Below are positions 10,657 through 18,667 of a DNA stretch of 64,000 bases, piece after piece. Positions within the stretch are counted from its first letter, which is position 1; each line of letters opens with the position of its first letter. Below the pieces are notes generated by a model. The model had not been told where the DNA came from and made no database searches. It saw only the letters and a program-made list of their open reading frames with translations. This DNA comes from Saprospiraceae bacterium (GTDB lineage: Bacteria > Bacteroidota > Bacteroidia > Chitinophagales > Saprospiraceae): positions 124,001 to 188,000 of the forward strand of contig JADJYH010000005.1 in NCBI GenBank assembly GCA_016719855.1, in the 5' to 3' direction. Position numbers and translations under genes: made by a program.

Positions 10657-11426
10657 AAATCAAATTATTTGTAAACCTACAGCTCCAAACCGGGGCTGTT
10701 GATTTCCCTTTGCGAAAGCAAATAAAGGCCGCAATGTGCAACTGGTAATGGTCTGAGTTGCCGAACTGGGCAAAAGAATCCCCGAATGGGGAAAACAGGT
10801 AGGCCACAAAAAAATTCGCTTATAAGTTCTTGGAAATCAACTGCTTAAACAAAATACAATTCAATCCCTCTTGGGCAAACATTCGCATGTTTTGACCATT
10901 TTCCAAACCTTCAAAGTTGGGAGGAAAAGATGCCGGCATAGAATGATTACCGTCACTTTATTTTTAAATCAGTTGATGGGGTCGGGTGATTTCTTTTACA
11001 TAGCTGGCCGTTCAAAGGCCATATTTTTAGGTCATTTTGAAAAAAATGCCCAGCAGAATATCAACGTGAACCGTCGGCAGGTTTAGTTTTGAATTCGTTT
11101 TCATAGCCCAACATTAGTTTGTGGAAATGGAAAAAATGCAAGTCAAAAAGTCGAGACTCATGCCAGGTGCTGGGAATGCTGAACCTGTTTGCAAAATTAA
11201 TTTTGGGCCGCTTGACATTTTCGCTTTTGGTAAATACAGCAGGCTGTTACCGCCGAAAACCATCGAAGCAAAAACCATGTTGTGTCGAAGTAAAAAGCCG
11301 TATAGTGGTAGCAACCTGTCATTTGTGGTATTTGGTAGCCGAGTGGTGTATTATTTTTCGAAACTTGCCTGATGGAGCACTATCGAACCCTGCTCCACAT
11401 CATATTTTGGTTGGCCTACCATATCA
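10657..11426. other. Gene-poor stretch
   Basis: I see no convincing gene in these 770 bases. Short open frames at 11114-11470 on both strands have no recognisable motif and atypical composition. The right end leads into an AraC remnant, so part of this stretch may be further decayed regulator sequence. Confidence 0.5.
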
Positions 11427-11531
11427 GGCTATTACGACCAAGCACATTTCATCTACTATTATAAATTGATTGCTGAGGAATGCCCCGTGGAATATTTTAC
11501 CCAACATCATAAAGCAAAATTGAAACTCTAG
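11427..11531 (+). pseudogene. Remnant of an AraC-family regulator C-terminus
   Basis: The frame starting at 11427 reads GYYDQAHFIYYYKLIAEECP, then VEYFTQHHK, up to a TAG at 11529-11531. This matches the second helix-turn-helix end of AraC regulators (GYYDQSHFI..FK...G.TP.E). No start or upstream half is intact. A neighbouring frame upstream (ILVGLPYQA) may be the preceding helix, displaced by an indel. I consider it a dead fragment. Confidence 0.6.
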
Positions 11532-11606
11532 GGTTCCGGGAGAAAGATTGGCGTTCATTTGCCCTACCACTGGCTCAAACACCTTTGAGACAACCTATTC
11601 TTCTTT

Positions 11607-12233
11607 ATGAAAAATGCTAACAGCGTTATCACCTTATCCTGCTTTATTCTCCTGAAAATTGGTTGCGGCCAACCTTCTGCCAACGAAGAAAAATACCAAG
11701 GCGTTAACCACTTGGCAGTTATAAAACAATTCCTTGAAGCAAGAAAACTAAAGGATAAGGATACTTATATGCGCATGGTGGCTCCTGGCATGAAGGTCTG
11801 GTATGAAGAGAAAAAAGGGAAAGGCAAGGACTGGAACCCTGAAAGTGCCTGGACGAAATGGGATGAATTTTTTAATGCGGAAAAAAGATACAGCGTTTTT
11901 ACGCAAGACAGCAATGCTGTGACTGTAATTGTATACGAAATCAACGACTTCTACAAACTCATTGATAGAGAAGAATCGCCTGTACGGCTTACCTGGTGGT
12001 TGAACTCCGAAGGCAAAATAGAAGGTTATCTCGTGAAATCCTTGAGCAGTTCAACTGCTTTCGGCAGCCTGAACGCGTTCGAAGCATGGGCAAAAGAAAA
12101 TCATCCGGCGGAACTGGCTTACCTAATGCCCGATGGCAACATAAACCCCGAAGGCGACCGCCCGGCAAGGTGGAAAAAAATCCTGCTGGATTGGCGGGAA
12201 AAAAATGGCTTGCCCGATCTGGGTATCTACTAA
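11607..12233 (+). CDS. Putative lipoprotein of unknown function
   Basis: The 208-residue product begins with a short hydrophobic segment ending in a Cys (CFILLKIGCGQ), which could be a relaxed Bacteroidota lipobox. The mature part is hydrophilic with scattered aromatic residues (YMRMVAPGMKVWYEEK, VRLTWWLNSEGKI). Its size and alternating pattern recall SnoaL/NTF2-like small-molecule or structural domains, but I cannot name the family. It is followed after 105 bases by another lipoprotein on the same strand with its own promoter-like box, so it is probably a separate unit. An envelope location is inferred from the N-terminus only. Confidence 0.6.
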   Translation: MKNANSVITLSCFILLKIGCGQPSANEEKYQGVNHLAVIKQFLEARKLKDKDTYMRMVAPGMKVWYEEKKGKGKDWNPESAWTKWDEFFNAEKRYSVFTQDSNAVTVIVYEINDFYKLIDREESPVRLTWWLNSEGKIEGYLVKSLSSSTAFGSLNAFEAWAKENHPAELAYLMPDGNINPEGDRPARWKKILLDWREKNGLPDLGIY

Positions 12234-12302
12234 CACTCCTAAATTTGGTAAAAACCCAAAGCAATGCACCTTAGTTTTCTTCATAACTGTACCATTCATT
12301 TT

Positions 12303-12310
12303 TACCTTTG
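12303..12310 (+). promoter_or_regulatory. TAnnTTTG box before the DUF3298 lipoprotein gene
   Basis: TACCTTTG at 12303-12310 fits the Bacteroidota -7 box and lies 28 bases before the ATG at 12339. No clear -33 TTG is present at the usual distance. Confidence 0.45.
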
Positions 12311-12338
12311 ACAAAAAATCATCAAAACATAAAACATC

Positions 12339-13142
12339 ATGAATTCCCGTTTCCAATCACTGGTTTTGCTGGCCTTTTTTGTCATGCCTTTTGTTCAATC
12401 CTGTAAGAACGAGAAGCCAGCACCCCCCATCGGCCCACTTACTTTGGAGTCTAAAAAGATTGAACGAAAAAATGGGCCAGACTGCGACAAACCGGACACC
12501 CTCATCGTCAACTGTGCCCATGTGGACTTCAAATACCCAGTGCTCAAAGACGGCAGCGACTCCCTCCGCCAAGCCGTGGACGGCTGGGCAATGGAGTTCA
12601 TGACTGCATGGGTTGGCATGTCGGAAGAGCCGGACAACCTTCCGCCTCTTGAGGAGGCTATCACGAACTTTTTCAACATGCATGATGAACAAGTAAAGGA
12701 AATGCCAGATGGCCCCGCCTACTATGTTGCCGAAACCAGGGATACCTTGTTGCTCAACGACGGCAAGTACCTCACCCTGAAATTGGACGGTTACAGCTAC
12801 GTGGGCGGTGCGCACCCCAATGCCAGTTCCTCCGTGGCGACTTTTGACGTCGCTACCGCAAAAAAAGTCACCCTCGACCAACTCGTGACCGACCTGGACG
12901 CCCTCAAAAAAGCAGCGGAAAAGAAGTTTCGGGAAGTGCGGGCCGACCTCTTCAAGCCGGAGAGCGAGGGCGGTTATGGATTTGAGTTCGATGAAACTTC
13001 CCCTTTCAAGCTCGCCGACAATACCGGGTTGGTAAAGGACGGAATTTACTTCATTTACGTTCCCTACGAGGTAGGCGCTTATGCAATCGGGGAAACGGAG
13101 TTCGTGCTGCCGTTCAGTGAAATTCAGGGCATCAGGAAATAA
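12339..13142 (+). CDS. DUF3298/DUF4163 domain lipoprotein (RsiV-like fold)
   Basis: The 267-residue product has a signal peptide ending in a lipobox (VMPFVQSCKN, Cys at about 22). The central DUF4163-like part contains YSYVGGAHPNA, and the C-terminal DUF3298 part contains KDGIYFIYVPYEVGAYAIG. These paired domains occur in the anti-sigma factor RsiV and in many Bacteroidota lipoproteins. In RsiV they bind lysozyme, but there is no anti-sigma segment here, so I do not extend that role. It is likely anchored in the outer or inner membrane facing the periplasm. A repeat-word inverted repeat follows 6 bases after the stop codon. Confidence 0.8.
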   Translation: MNSRFQSLVLLAFFVMPFVQSCKNEKPAPPIGPLTLESKKIERKNGPDCDKPDTLIVNCAHVDFKYPVLKDGSDSLRQAVDGWAMEFMTAWVGMSEEPDNLPPLEEAITNFFNMHDEQVKEMPDGPAYYVAETRDTLLLNDGKYLTLKLDGYSYVGGAHPNASSSVATFDVATAKKVTLDQLVTDLDALKKAAEKKFREVRADLFKPESEGGYGFEFDETSPFKLADNTGLVKDGIYFIYVPYEVGAYAIGETEFVLPFSEIQGIRK

Positions 13143-13148
13143 TTGTTG

Positions 13149-13213
13149 GATTGTTCAATTGTTGGATTGTTAGGTTTGTGTATAGCGGGTAACAATCAAA
13201 CAATTGAACAATC
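13149..13213. repeat. Word-repeat inverted repeat after the DUF3298 gene
   Basis: Arms of 23 bases at 13149-13171 and 13191-13213 are reverse complements with one mismatch. They are composed of repeated ttgttcaattgttggattg words. There is no U-tract, so it is not a classical terminator, but it could form a stable hairpin in the 3' region of the lipoprotein mRNA. Confidence 0.75.
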
Positions 13214-13575
13214 TTAGCAATAGCCCCCATCCCTGAAACCAGTGAAATTCACCCGCCAGCCTGCTGTCTGCGGACTATTTCGCAGAAGGTTTCTAACTTT
13301 GGCAGGTCATTCCGTCTATCCCACCGCTAAAGAACAACGTACTTTCCTGACCTTCGGAAAAAACGGGTGAAACATCAGTCACCGATTTCCGTACATTTGG
13401 TTTAAGGAAAAAAATGGGCTTGTAACCCTGTTTTTGTTCAAAAATAAGCAATTGAAAGTGCCGAAAATGAAGTGAGGCAAAAAGGTAAGTTATTGATTTT
13501 CAATGCATTGACGAGCCAGAAGGCCTTGTTTTTCATTTACTCGTACAACTTTCGTCCCAAATCAGATTTAAAATT
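13214..13575. other. Gene-free upstream region of the OmpA-like gene
   Basis: I see no gene, RNA or clear repeat here. It is AT-rich toward the right end and probably holds the promoter of the outer-membrane protein gene, but no exact TAnnTTTG match stands out. Confidence 0.5.
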
Positions 13576-15465
13576 ATGAAGAAATTACTTGTCTGCATGG
13601 CGGTCGTGCTGTGCCTGCTCCAAACAGTTTCCCTCGTTGCCCAGGACGATTCAGCCCCGCTCAACGGCATCTCCGCAAAAGTCCTTTTCATTGACTACAA
13701 CACCCCCAACTCCATTGACGGCTTCAAGCCGACCAACGGCATAGAGTTGGCCTATCTTCGAAACATCAACCAGAATTTTGCGGTTGGCATACCCTTGAAG
13801 GTCGGCTTGGCCAGCATTGCGGGCAGCGTGGACAAAACCGTCATCTTCAGCCTCGACGCCATTGGGCAATTTCAAATTGGCAATTCCGAGAGCATCGTGC
13901 GGCCCTATCTGTTTGCGGGTATCGGGATGGTTTTTGAGCAATTTGAGGAAAACAACGCCCAAATTCCCGTAGGGCTTGGCCTCTACGTGCGGGCGGGCGG
14001 CAGTTCGTTCTTCACCCTGCAAGGCGAGTACCGCAAGTCGTTGGAGGACCAGCGGGACAACATCCAGCTTGGCATTGGTTGGCATTTCAAGTTGAAGCCG
14101 CAGCCACGTGTGGATGGGCCCCTCGACACCGACGCCGATGGCCTTCCCGATGCACAGGACTACTGCCCCAACGAGGCAGGCACCATGCTCGCCAACGGCT
14201 GCCCCGACACAGACGACGATGGTGTGCCAAACGGCGAGGACGATTGCCCGACCATCAAAGGCCCTGCCGATAATCGGGGCTGCCCCAGCAATAACCCAGC
14301 GCCGGTAACCCCATCGCAGCCTTCAGCTCCAGCAGTGGCCGACCGTGACGGCGATGGCATCAACGACAGCCTCGACCAATGCCCCGATCAGCCCGGCACC
14401 ATCGCCCTGAAGGGCTGCCCACCGAGCGCACCTGCACAACCAACTCCAACCGCCCCAGTTGTTGCCGCTCCGCAAACGCAGGTGCCACCTTCCCAGCAAA
14501 CACAGGTGCCACCAGCCAGCAACACCATTGACTCCGACGGCGACGGCCTCGTGGACAGCCGTGACCAATGCCCGACCATGGCCGGCCCCATCCTCCTGAT
14601 GGGCTGCCCGGACAGCGATAACGACGGCATCACCGACAAGGACGACCGTTGCCCGAACACCCCCGGTGAGGCGCTCCACAGCGGCTGCCCCGACACCGAC
14701 AAGGACGGCATCGCCGATGACAAAGACGCCTGCCCGAATCAAGCTGGTGCTTCATCAGCCAACGGCTGCCCCGATGCTGACGGCGACGGCACTGCCGACC
14801 GTGAGGATGATTGCCCCAACGAAAAAGGCAATGCTTCCAACCGTGGCTGCCCGGTGTACGATGCAGACAATGACGGCATAGCCGACAAGGACGACCTCTG
14901 CCCCAATCAGCGTGGCCCGTCGTCCACCAAAGGCTGCCCCGATACAGACGGAGATGATATTCCCGATAAGAATGACCTTTGTCCCACTGAGGCTGGTGTT
15001 GCTGGTGCCAGTGGCTGCCCAGACGGCGACAACGACGGTACACCCAACCACCTTGACAAGTGTCCTGACGAAAAAGGCACCAACGAGGGCTGCCCCGATA
15101 TTTCACGGGAAGACAAGGAAGTACTTGCGTTTGCTGCCAAAAACGTGCAGTTTGAAACGGGCAAGGCTACCCTAAAAGCACAGTCGTACGCCTCACTGGA
15201 GAAGGTGGCACAAATCATGACGAAGTACCCCCGCTACAACCTCAACGTGGACGGCCATACTGACGACACAGGCGACGCGACCGCCAACCGGGTACTTTCG
15301 GAGGAGCGGGCTGCATCTTGCTACCAGTACCTGCTGGCCCGTGGTGTGGATGTAAGCAGGATGAACTACAAAGGCTACGGTGAATCAAAGCCAATCGCTG
15401 CGAACAACAGCGTCGAAGGGCGTGAGCGAAACCGCCGGGTGGAGTTCAATATGTACGTGCGGTAG
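13576..15465 (+). CDS. OmpA-family outer membrane protein with thrombospondin type 3 repeats
   Basis: The 629-residue product starts with a signal peptide (MKKLLVCMAVVLCLLQTVSLVAQ). Residues of about 25-175 form a probable eight-stranded beta-barrel. Residues of about 180-510 hold ten calcium-binding TSP3 repeats (DTDADG, DTDDDG, DSDGDG, DSDNDG and others, each with CP and GCP), interrupted by Pro/Ala/Gln-rich linkers. The C-terminal 110 residues are an OmpA peptidoglycan-binding domain with NVDGHTDDTGDATANRVLSEERA and RRVEFN. It tethers the outer membrane to the cell wall, and the calcium repeats form a rigid periplasmic spacer. It is monocistronic and ends at a strong terminator shared with the convergent mscS gene. 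Confidence 0.93.
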   Translation: MKKLLVCMAVVLCLLQTVSLVAQDDSAPLNGISAKVLFIDYNTPNSIDGFKPTNGIELAYLRNINQNFAVGIPLKVGLASIAGSVDKTVIFSLDAIGQFQIGNSESIVRPYLFAGIGMVFEQFEENNAQIPVGLGLYVRAGGSSFFTLQGEYRKSLEDQRDNIQLGIGWHFKLKPQPRVDGPLDTDADGLPDAQDYCPNEAGTMLANGCPDTDDDGVPNGEDDCPTIKGPADNRGCPSNNPAPVTPSQPSAPAVADRDGDGINDSLDQCPDQPGTIALKGCPPSAPAQPTPTAPVVAAPQTQVPPSQQTQVPPASNTIDSDGDGLVDSRDQCPTMAGPILLMGCPDSDNDGITDKDDRCPNTPGEALHSGCPDTDKDGIADDKDACPNQAGASSANGCPDADGDGTADREDDCPNEKGNASNRGCPVYDADNDGIADKDDLCPNQRGPSSTKGCPDTDGDDIPDKNDLCPTEAGVAGASGCPDGDNDGTPNHLDKCPDEKGTNEGCPDISREDKEVLAFAAKNVQFETGKATLKAQSYASLEKVAQIMTKYPRYNLNVDGHTDDTGDATANRVLSEERAASCYQYLLARGVDVSRMNYKGYGESKPIAANNSVEGRERNRRVEFNMYVR

Positions 15466-15468
15466 GGG

Positions 15469-15686
15469 AGTTGGCAGTTCGACAGTTGGCAGTTGGCAGT
15501 CAGTTCGACAGTTGTTTAGTCAGTGATTGCGTTGCCTTTTGTCATGATTTGAACAATAAAAAAAGCGGCTGATTTGTGTCAGCCGCTTTTTTTGTTGGCT
15601 TTTTTTGCTGCTATTTTTTTGGCAAAGCTGTCGGCTCGGAGTTAGCAGCCACTGACTGCCAACTGCCAACTGTCGAACTGCCAACT
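15469..15686. repeat. Perfect 36-bp inverted repeat between convergent genes
   Basis: Positions 15469-15504 are an exact reverse complement of 15651-15686. The arm consists of repeated agttggcagttcgac / agttggcagt words. The left arm starts 4 bases after the ompA-like stop codon, and the right arm ends immediately before the mscS stop codon at 15687. A terminator hairpin lies between the arms. Confidence 0.85.
15558..15594. terminator. Bidirectional intrinsic terminator
   Basis: The stem agcggctga/tcagccgct (15564-15572 with 15579-15587) is flanked by seven A on the left and seven T on the right. It can therefore terminate both the OmpA-like gene (+) and mscS (-). Confidence 0.9.
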
Positions 15687-16574
15687 TCACTTCTTCCCAA
15701 TATGGTTCACCACCCGGCGCACGGTCTTGCGGCGTATTTCCCGCTCCAACTCCCGGTTGATGCTCTTGAGGGTGTACTGGAACTTGAGGTCGAGGCTGTC
15801 CTTTTTTATGTTCACTATTTTTAGCTTAAACGAGTCTTGTTCGATGCTGTCGTGATAGTCTTTCAGGCAGTCAACGAGGTCGGTTTCGAGATCCTCGATG
15901 GTGCTGAGAAAGGCGAGGTTCATCTCAAATTCGATACTCACCCGGCGGATGCCTTTCTTCGTAAAATTGATGATATCGCTAATGAAAACGGTGTTGTTCG
16001 GGATGAAAATGATGTCGTCGTCGTCGTTGAGCAGGGAAATTCGAGAGATGGAAATATCGGTGACCTTGCCCTTGTGCTCGCCTATTTTGACGTAATCGCC
16101 GATGGACACTTCGTCCGAGAAGCTGATGGCAATGCCACTGATGATGTTGGCGATATAGTCTTTGGTGACGATGGCTATTGCAGCACCGACGATGGTGAGG
16201 CCGGTAAACAGGTTTTTTACATCAACGCCAAAGAGGCTAAGCAATGAAATGATGACAACGGCGGTGGCGAGTATGAAATAAATATTTTGGATGCCCAAGA
16301 TGACATTGTCTGGCTTGTCGCGAAGCAAGCGTTGTCGGCGACGGTAGCCGGAGATGGCGGCTATTTTTAACAAGTTCATGCCCAGCAGCAGGATGAGGAA
16401 GTTGAGCAGGAGGTTGGCAAAGCCGAGGAACTTCACCGGGTCGTGGAGTTTGAGGGAAAAAATGGTTCTGCCCCAATTATTCAAGTCCCCCTCCCATTCA
16501 TCGGAGCGGACTTTGGCGTAAACCAGTGCCATGAAGAGGAGGCATTTTATCAGTATGAAAATATATCGGCCCAT
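15687..16574 (-). CDS. MscS-family mechanosensitive ion channel
   Basis: The 295-residue protein has an N-terminal anchor (about 5-22) and further transmembrane helices at about 50-75 and 90-120. These are followed by the MscS pore helix and beta-domain: GLTIVGAAIAIVTKDYIAN, SGIAISFSDEVSIGDYVKIG, HKGKVTDISISRI and IFIPNNTVF. MscS channels open under membrane tension to release solutes on osmotic downshock, sitting in the inner membrane as heptamers. The protein is of ordinary length for the small-conductance group. Its upstream region contains a REP-like element (16590-16777). It converges on the OmpA-like gene with a shared terminator. Confidence 0.9.
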   Translation of the reverse strand: MGRYIFILIKCLLFMALVYAKVRSDEWEGDLNNWGRTIFSLKLHDPVKFLGFANLLLNFLILLLGMNLLKIAAISGYRRRQRLLRDKPDNVILGIQNIYFILATAVVIISLLSLFGVDVKNLFTGLTIVGAAIAIVTKDYIANIISGIAISFSDEVSIGDYVKIGEHKGKVTDISISRISLLNDDDDIIFIPNNTVFISDIINFTKKGIRRVSIEFEMNLAFLSTIEDLETDLVDCLKDYHDSIEQDSFKLKIVNIKKDSLDLKFQYTLKSINRELEREIRRKTVRRVVNHIGKK

Positions 16575-16589
16575 TTGATTTTGTTGATT

Positions 16590-16777
16590 GGTGGTAACTG
16601 CTTACCACCTCGTCCCAGCGGGACGGAATCTTTGTAGAATTTGCCCAAACCCAGCGTTTCCGTTCCGTAGGAACGGTATCTGTAGGGCTTTTAGATGCCG
16701 TTCCTACGGAACGGAAACCTAATCTGGTGTTTGAAGCTACAAAGATGCCGTTCCTACGGAACGTGGTAAGCAGTTAC
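16590..16777. mobile_element. REP/MITE-like palindromic element 1
   Basis: The element is bounded by a 15-bp inverted repeat gtaactgcttaccac (16594-16608) / gtggtaagcagttac (16763-16777). Inside are four small palindromes: cgtcccagcgggacg (16611-16625), ccgttccgtaggaacgg (16660-16676), ccgttcctacggaacgg (16698-16714) and ccgttcctacggaacg (16748-16763). There is an atctttgtaga motif (16628) and its inverted form (16737-16745). A second element with the same design lies at 39459-39639. There is no coding capacity; such sequences are usually mobilised by REP-associated tyrosine transposases, none of which is in the window. Confidence 0.65.
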
Positions 16778-16805
16778 AATCGATGTTTGTTGAAGGCCTC
16801 TTTTT

Positions 16806-17873
16806 TTACATCCATTTCTTCCTTTTGAAATAAAAGAACAGGGCGATGCCGATAACTATCATGAGGCCCCAAAGGTAAAAATAGCCATATTCCCAATGGG
16901 TTTCGGGCATGTTGTCGAAGTTCATACCGTACACCCCGACGAGGAAGGTGAGCGGTACGAAGATGGTGGTGATGACCGTGAGCACCTGCATCACGTTGTT
17001 CATGCGGAGGCTCAGCTCACTGTGGTAAAGCTCGACCAGGCCGTTGAGCATGTCCCGGTAGGTCTCGATGAGGTCGGCGATGCGCAGCACGTGGTCGTAG
17101 AGGTCGCGGAGATAAATGCCCGTGGTTTCATCCACAGCATTGCTTTCGCAGCGGGAAAACTTGTTGACAGCATCACGCAGCGGCATGACCGACTTGCGCA
17201 TGGCCAGCATCTGGAATTTTAGGTGGTGGATGTTTTCCTTGGTCGTCCTCGATGGTTTGTCTGTGATTTCGGCCTCCAGTTCCTCCATGCGCTCCTCGAA
17301 GCGGTCGAGCACCTCGAAGTAGTTGTCCACCACGTTGTCAATCAGGGCATAGGTGAGGTAGTCGGATTTGCGGGAACGGATGCGCCCACTGCTCATTTCG
17401 AGGCGTTCTCGTACGGCCTTGAAGGTGTCGTCTTCGTTTTCCTGAAAAGTGATCAAGAAGTTTTCGCCGAAATAAATCGCAATCTGCTCAGCGTTCAAAT
17501 CGTGAGTGGCGTTGTCGTAGGTGAGGGACTGCACCACCACGAAGGCGTCGTTGCCGTACTCCTCAAACTTGGGCCGCTGCTGCGTGTGCAGGATGTCCTC
17601 TAGTACCAGCGGGTGGATGTTGAACTGCTGGCCAAACTGCTCGATGAGCTTCACGTCGTGCAGCCCCATCAGGTCGAACCACGTAACTACATCCGGTGAC
17701 GTGGCGAAGACATCATCACCTGTCGGATCCTTTTTGGCCTCAAGCTCCTGCGGGTTGAAGCGGATGCGCAACAGCACCGGGTTCTCCAGCTTGCGTTCGC
17801 CAGTGAACTCCAGGGTGCCGGGCGGAGCGCCGGGGCGCTTGAGCTTTCGTTTGTGCGGGTTTTTTGATTTCAA
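16806..17873 (-). CDS. corA: CorA magnesium/cobalt transporter
   Basis: The 355-residue protein has the long cytoplasmic CorA domain, a coiled stalk (about 190-285) and two C-terminal transmembrane helices. The universal GMN selectivity motif (VGVYGMNFDNMPE) lies at the end of the first helix, and the protein ends in a basic tail (YFKRKKWM). CorA forms inner-membrane pentamers that admit Mg2+ and Co2+. The stretch between the helices (NFDNMPETHWEYG) is the periplasmic loop that recruits cations. The start is the ATG at 17873. The toxin gene upstream ends 10 bases away, so the two could share a transcript with the antitoxin and toxin. Confidence 0.93.
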   Translation of the reverse strand: MKSKNPHKRKLKRPGAPPGTLEFTGERKLENPVLLRIRFNPQELEAKKDPTGDDVFATSPDVVTWFDLMGLHDVKLIEQFGQQFNIHPLVLEDILHTQQRPKFEEYGNDAFVVVQSLTYDNATHDLNAEQIAIYFGENFLITFQENEDDTFKAVRERLEMSSGRIRSRKSDYLTYALIDNVVDNYFEVLDRFEERMEELEAEITDKPSRTTKENIHHLKFQMLAMRKSVMPLRDAVNKFSRCESNAVDETTGIYLRDLYDHVLRIADLIETYRDMLNGLVELYHSELSLRMNNVMQVLTVITTIFVPLTFLVGVYGMNFDNMPETHWEYGYFYLWGLMIVIGIALFFYFKRKKWM

Positions 17874-17882
17874 GACTTGGAT

Positions 17883-18290
17883 TTATTGCGCCAATATAGT
17901 TTTAAACTCTGCTATGCCCAGCACTTCCACAGTAAAAAACTTATCAGTTGGCAACGCTTTTATATGCCTATCCTCGCTCACGATATATTTTGCACTGGCT
18001 GCAATGGCGCAGTCCACGAACTTATTGTCGTCAGGGTCTTGTGGAATCAGTTGCCAGAAGAAATACTTTTCAACAAAAATGAGGTTGGGCAATTGCAGGA
18101 TGGCCTTCAGCGCTAAATCGGCTACGTCAACGCCCATGTGCCGTTGAAGGATTTCACTGTACTCGACCAAAATATCAGTGGTCACGCAGAGGTTGTAGGC
18201 ACCATTTTCAAGTTGGGTGATTATCCAGTGGAACGGAGAGCGTTCCGAAACGGCAACGAGCAGCACGTTGGTATCAAGCACTACGTTCAT
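17883..18290 (-). CDS. PIN-domain ribonuclease, probable toxin
   Basis: The 135-residue protein opens with MNVVLDTNVLLVAVS, where the Asp is the first PIN catalytic acid. It continues with VEYSEIL (second acid) and QDPDDNKFVDCAIAASAKYIVSEDRHI (third and fourth acids). This is the VapC-like / COG1569 group of PIN RNases, which cut RNA with Mg2+. It begins 2 bases after the stop of the small upstream gene, the tight spacing typical of toxin-antitoxin pairs. All the acids appear present, so it is likely active. Its exact RNA target cannot be read from the sequence. Confidence 0.85.
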   Translation of the reverse strand: MNVVLDTNVLLVAVSERSPFHWIITQLENGAYNLCVTTDILVEYSEILQRHMGVDVADLALKAILQLPNLIFVEKYFFWQLIPQDPDDNKFVDCAIAASAKYIVSEDRHIKALPTDKFFTVEVLGIAEFKTILAQ

Positions 18291-18292
18291 GT

Positions 18293-18565
18293 TCAGTGCT
18301 TTACGCGTTTGGCAAGAAAGTCATTTTGGGCGGCATACGGGGTGCGTTCATGTTGGTGAAGTAGTTTTAGCATATCCTCTTCCGTAAAACCCTTTTCGTC
18401 CCAGACTTTGTTTGCGGCATCCTTAAGTTTCCTAAACCGCCATGCAACCAGCAGTTTTTTCACTTCCAGCAGTTCGTTTTCAGGAAGGTTTTCCGCAAAA
18501 AGTTTCAAGAGTTCGAGCTGAACATTGCTGAGTGGTAATTGAACATTGTTTTCCATTTTCTCCAA
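18293..18565 (-). CDS. Probable antitoxin partner of the PIN toxin
   Basis: The 90-residue, mostly helical, charged protein has a leucine-rich N-terminal half (LSNVQLELLKLFAENLPENEL) and a segment LLVAWRFRKLKDAANKVWDE, followed by HERTPYAAQNDFLAKRVKH. This layout resembles small Bacteroidota antitoxins found just before PIN toxins, where the C-terminal part wraps the toxin active site. I see no standard ribbon-helix-helix or AbrB signature, so the DNA-binding role is inferred from position only. The next upstream feature is an AATAACCC repeat tract. Confidence 0.65.
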   Translation of the reverse strand: MEKMENNVQLPLSNVQLELLKLFAENLPENELLEVKKLLVAWRFRKLKDAANKVWDEKGFTEEDMLKLLHQHERTPYAAQNDFLAKRVKH

Positions 18566-18604
18566 TTTTCACGCAAGTTAACAACTTTGGTTCAAAAAAA
18601 ACTA

Positions 18605-18667
18605 CACCTGTTCGCCCCTCAATAACCCAATAACCCAATAACCCACTTTGCTCACCTGTTCGCCCCT
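18605..18667. repeat. Direct repeat of a gene's 3' end around an (aataaccc)3 tract
   Basis: The 15-mer cacctgttcgcccct occurs at 18605-18619 and 18653-18667. The second copy is the last codons of the thioredoxin-family gene, and its stop triplet tca begins one base earlier. Between them lie three tandem aataaccc words (18621-18644), so a 48-base unit including the gene's terminal codons has been duplicated into the spacer. Confidence 0.7.

Noticed and set aside
11119..11469. A 116-residue plus-strand protein before the first lipoprotein.
   Set aside because: It shows no motif and has an atypical Cys/Lys composition; its end overlaps the AraC remnant in another frame.
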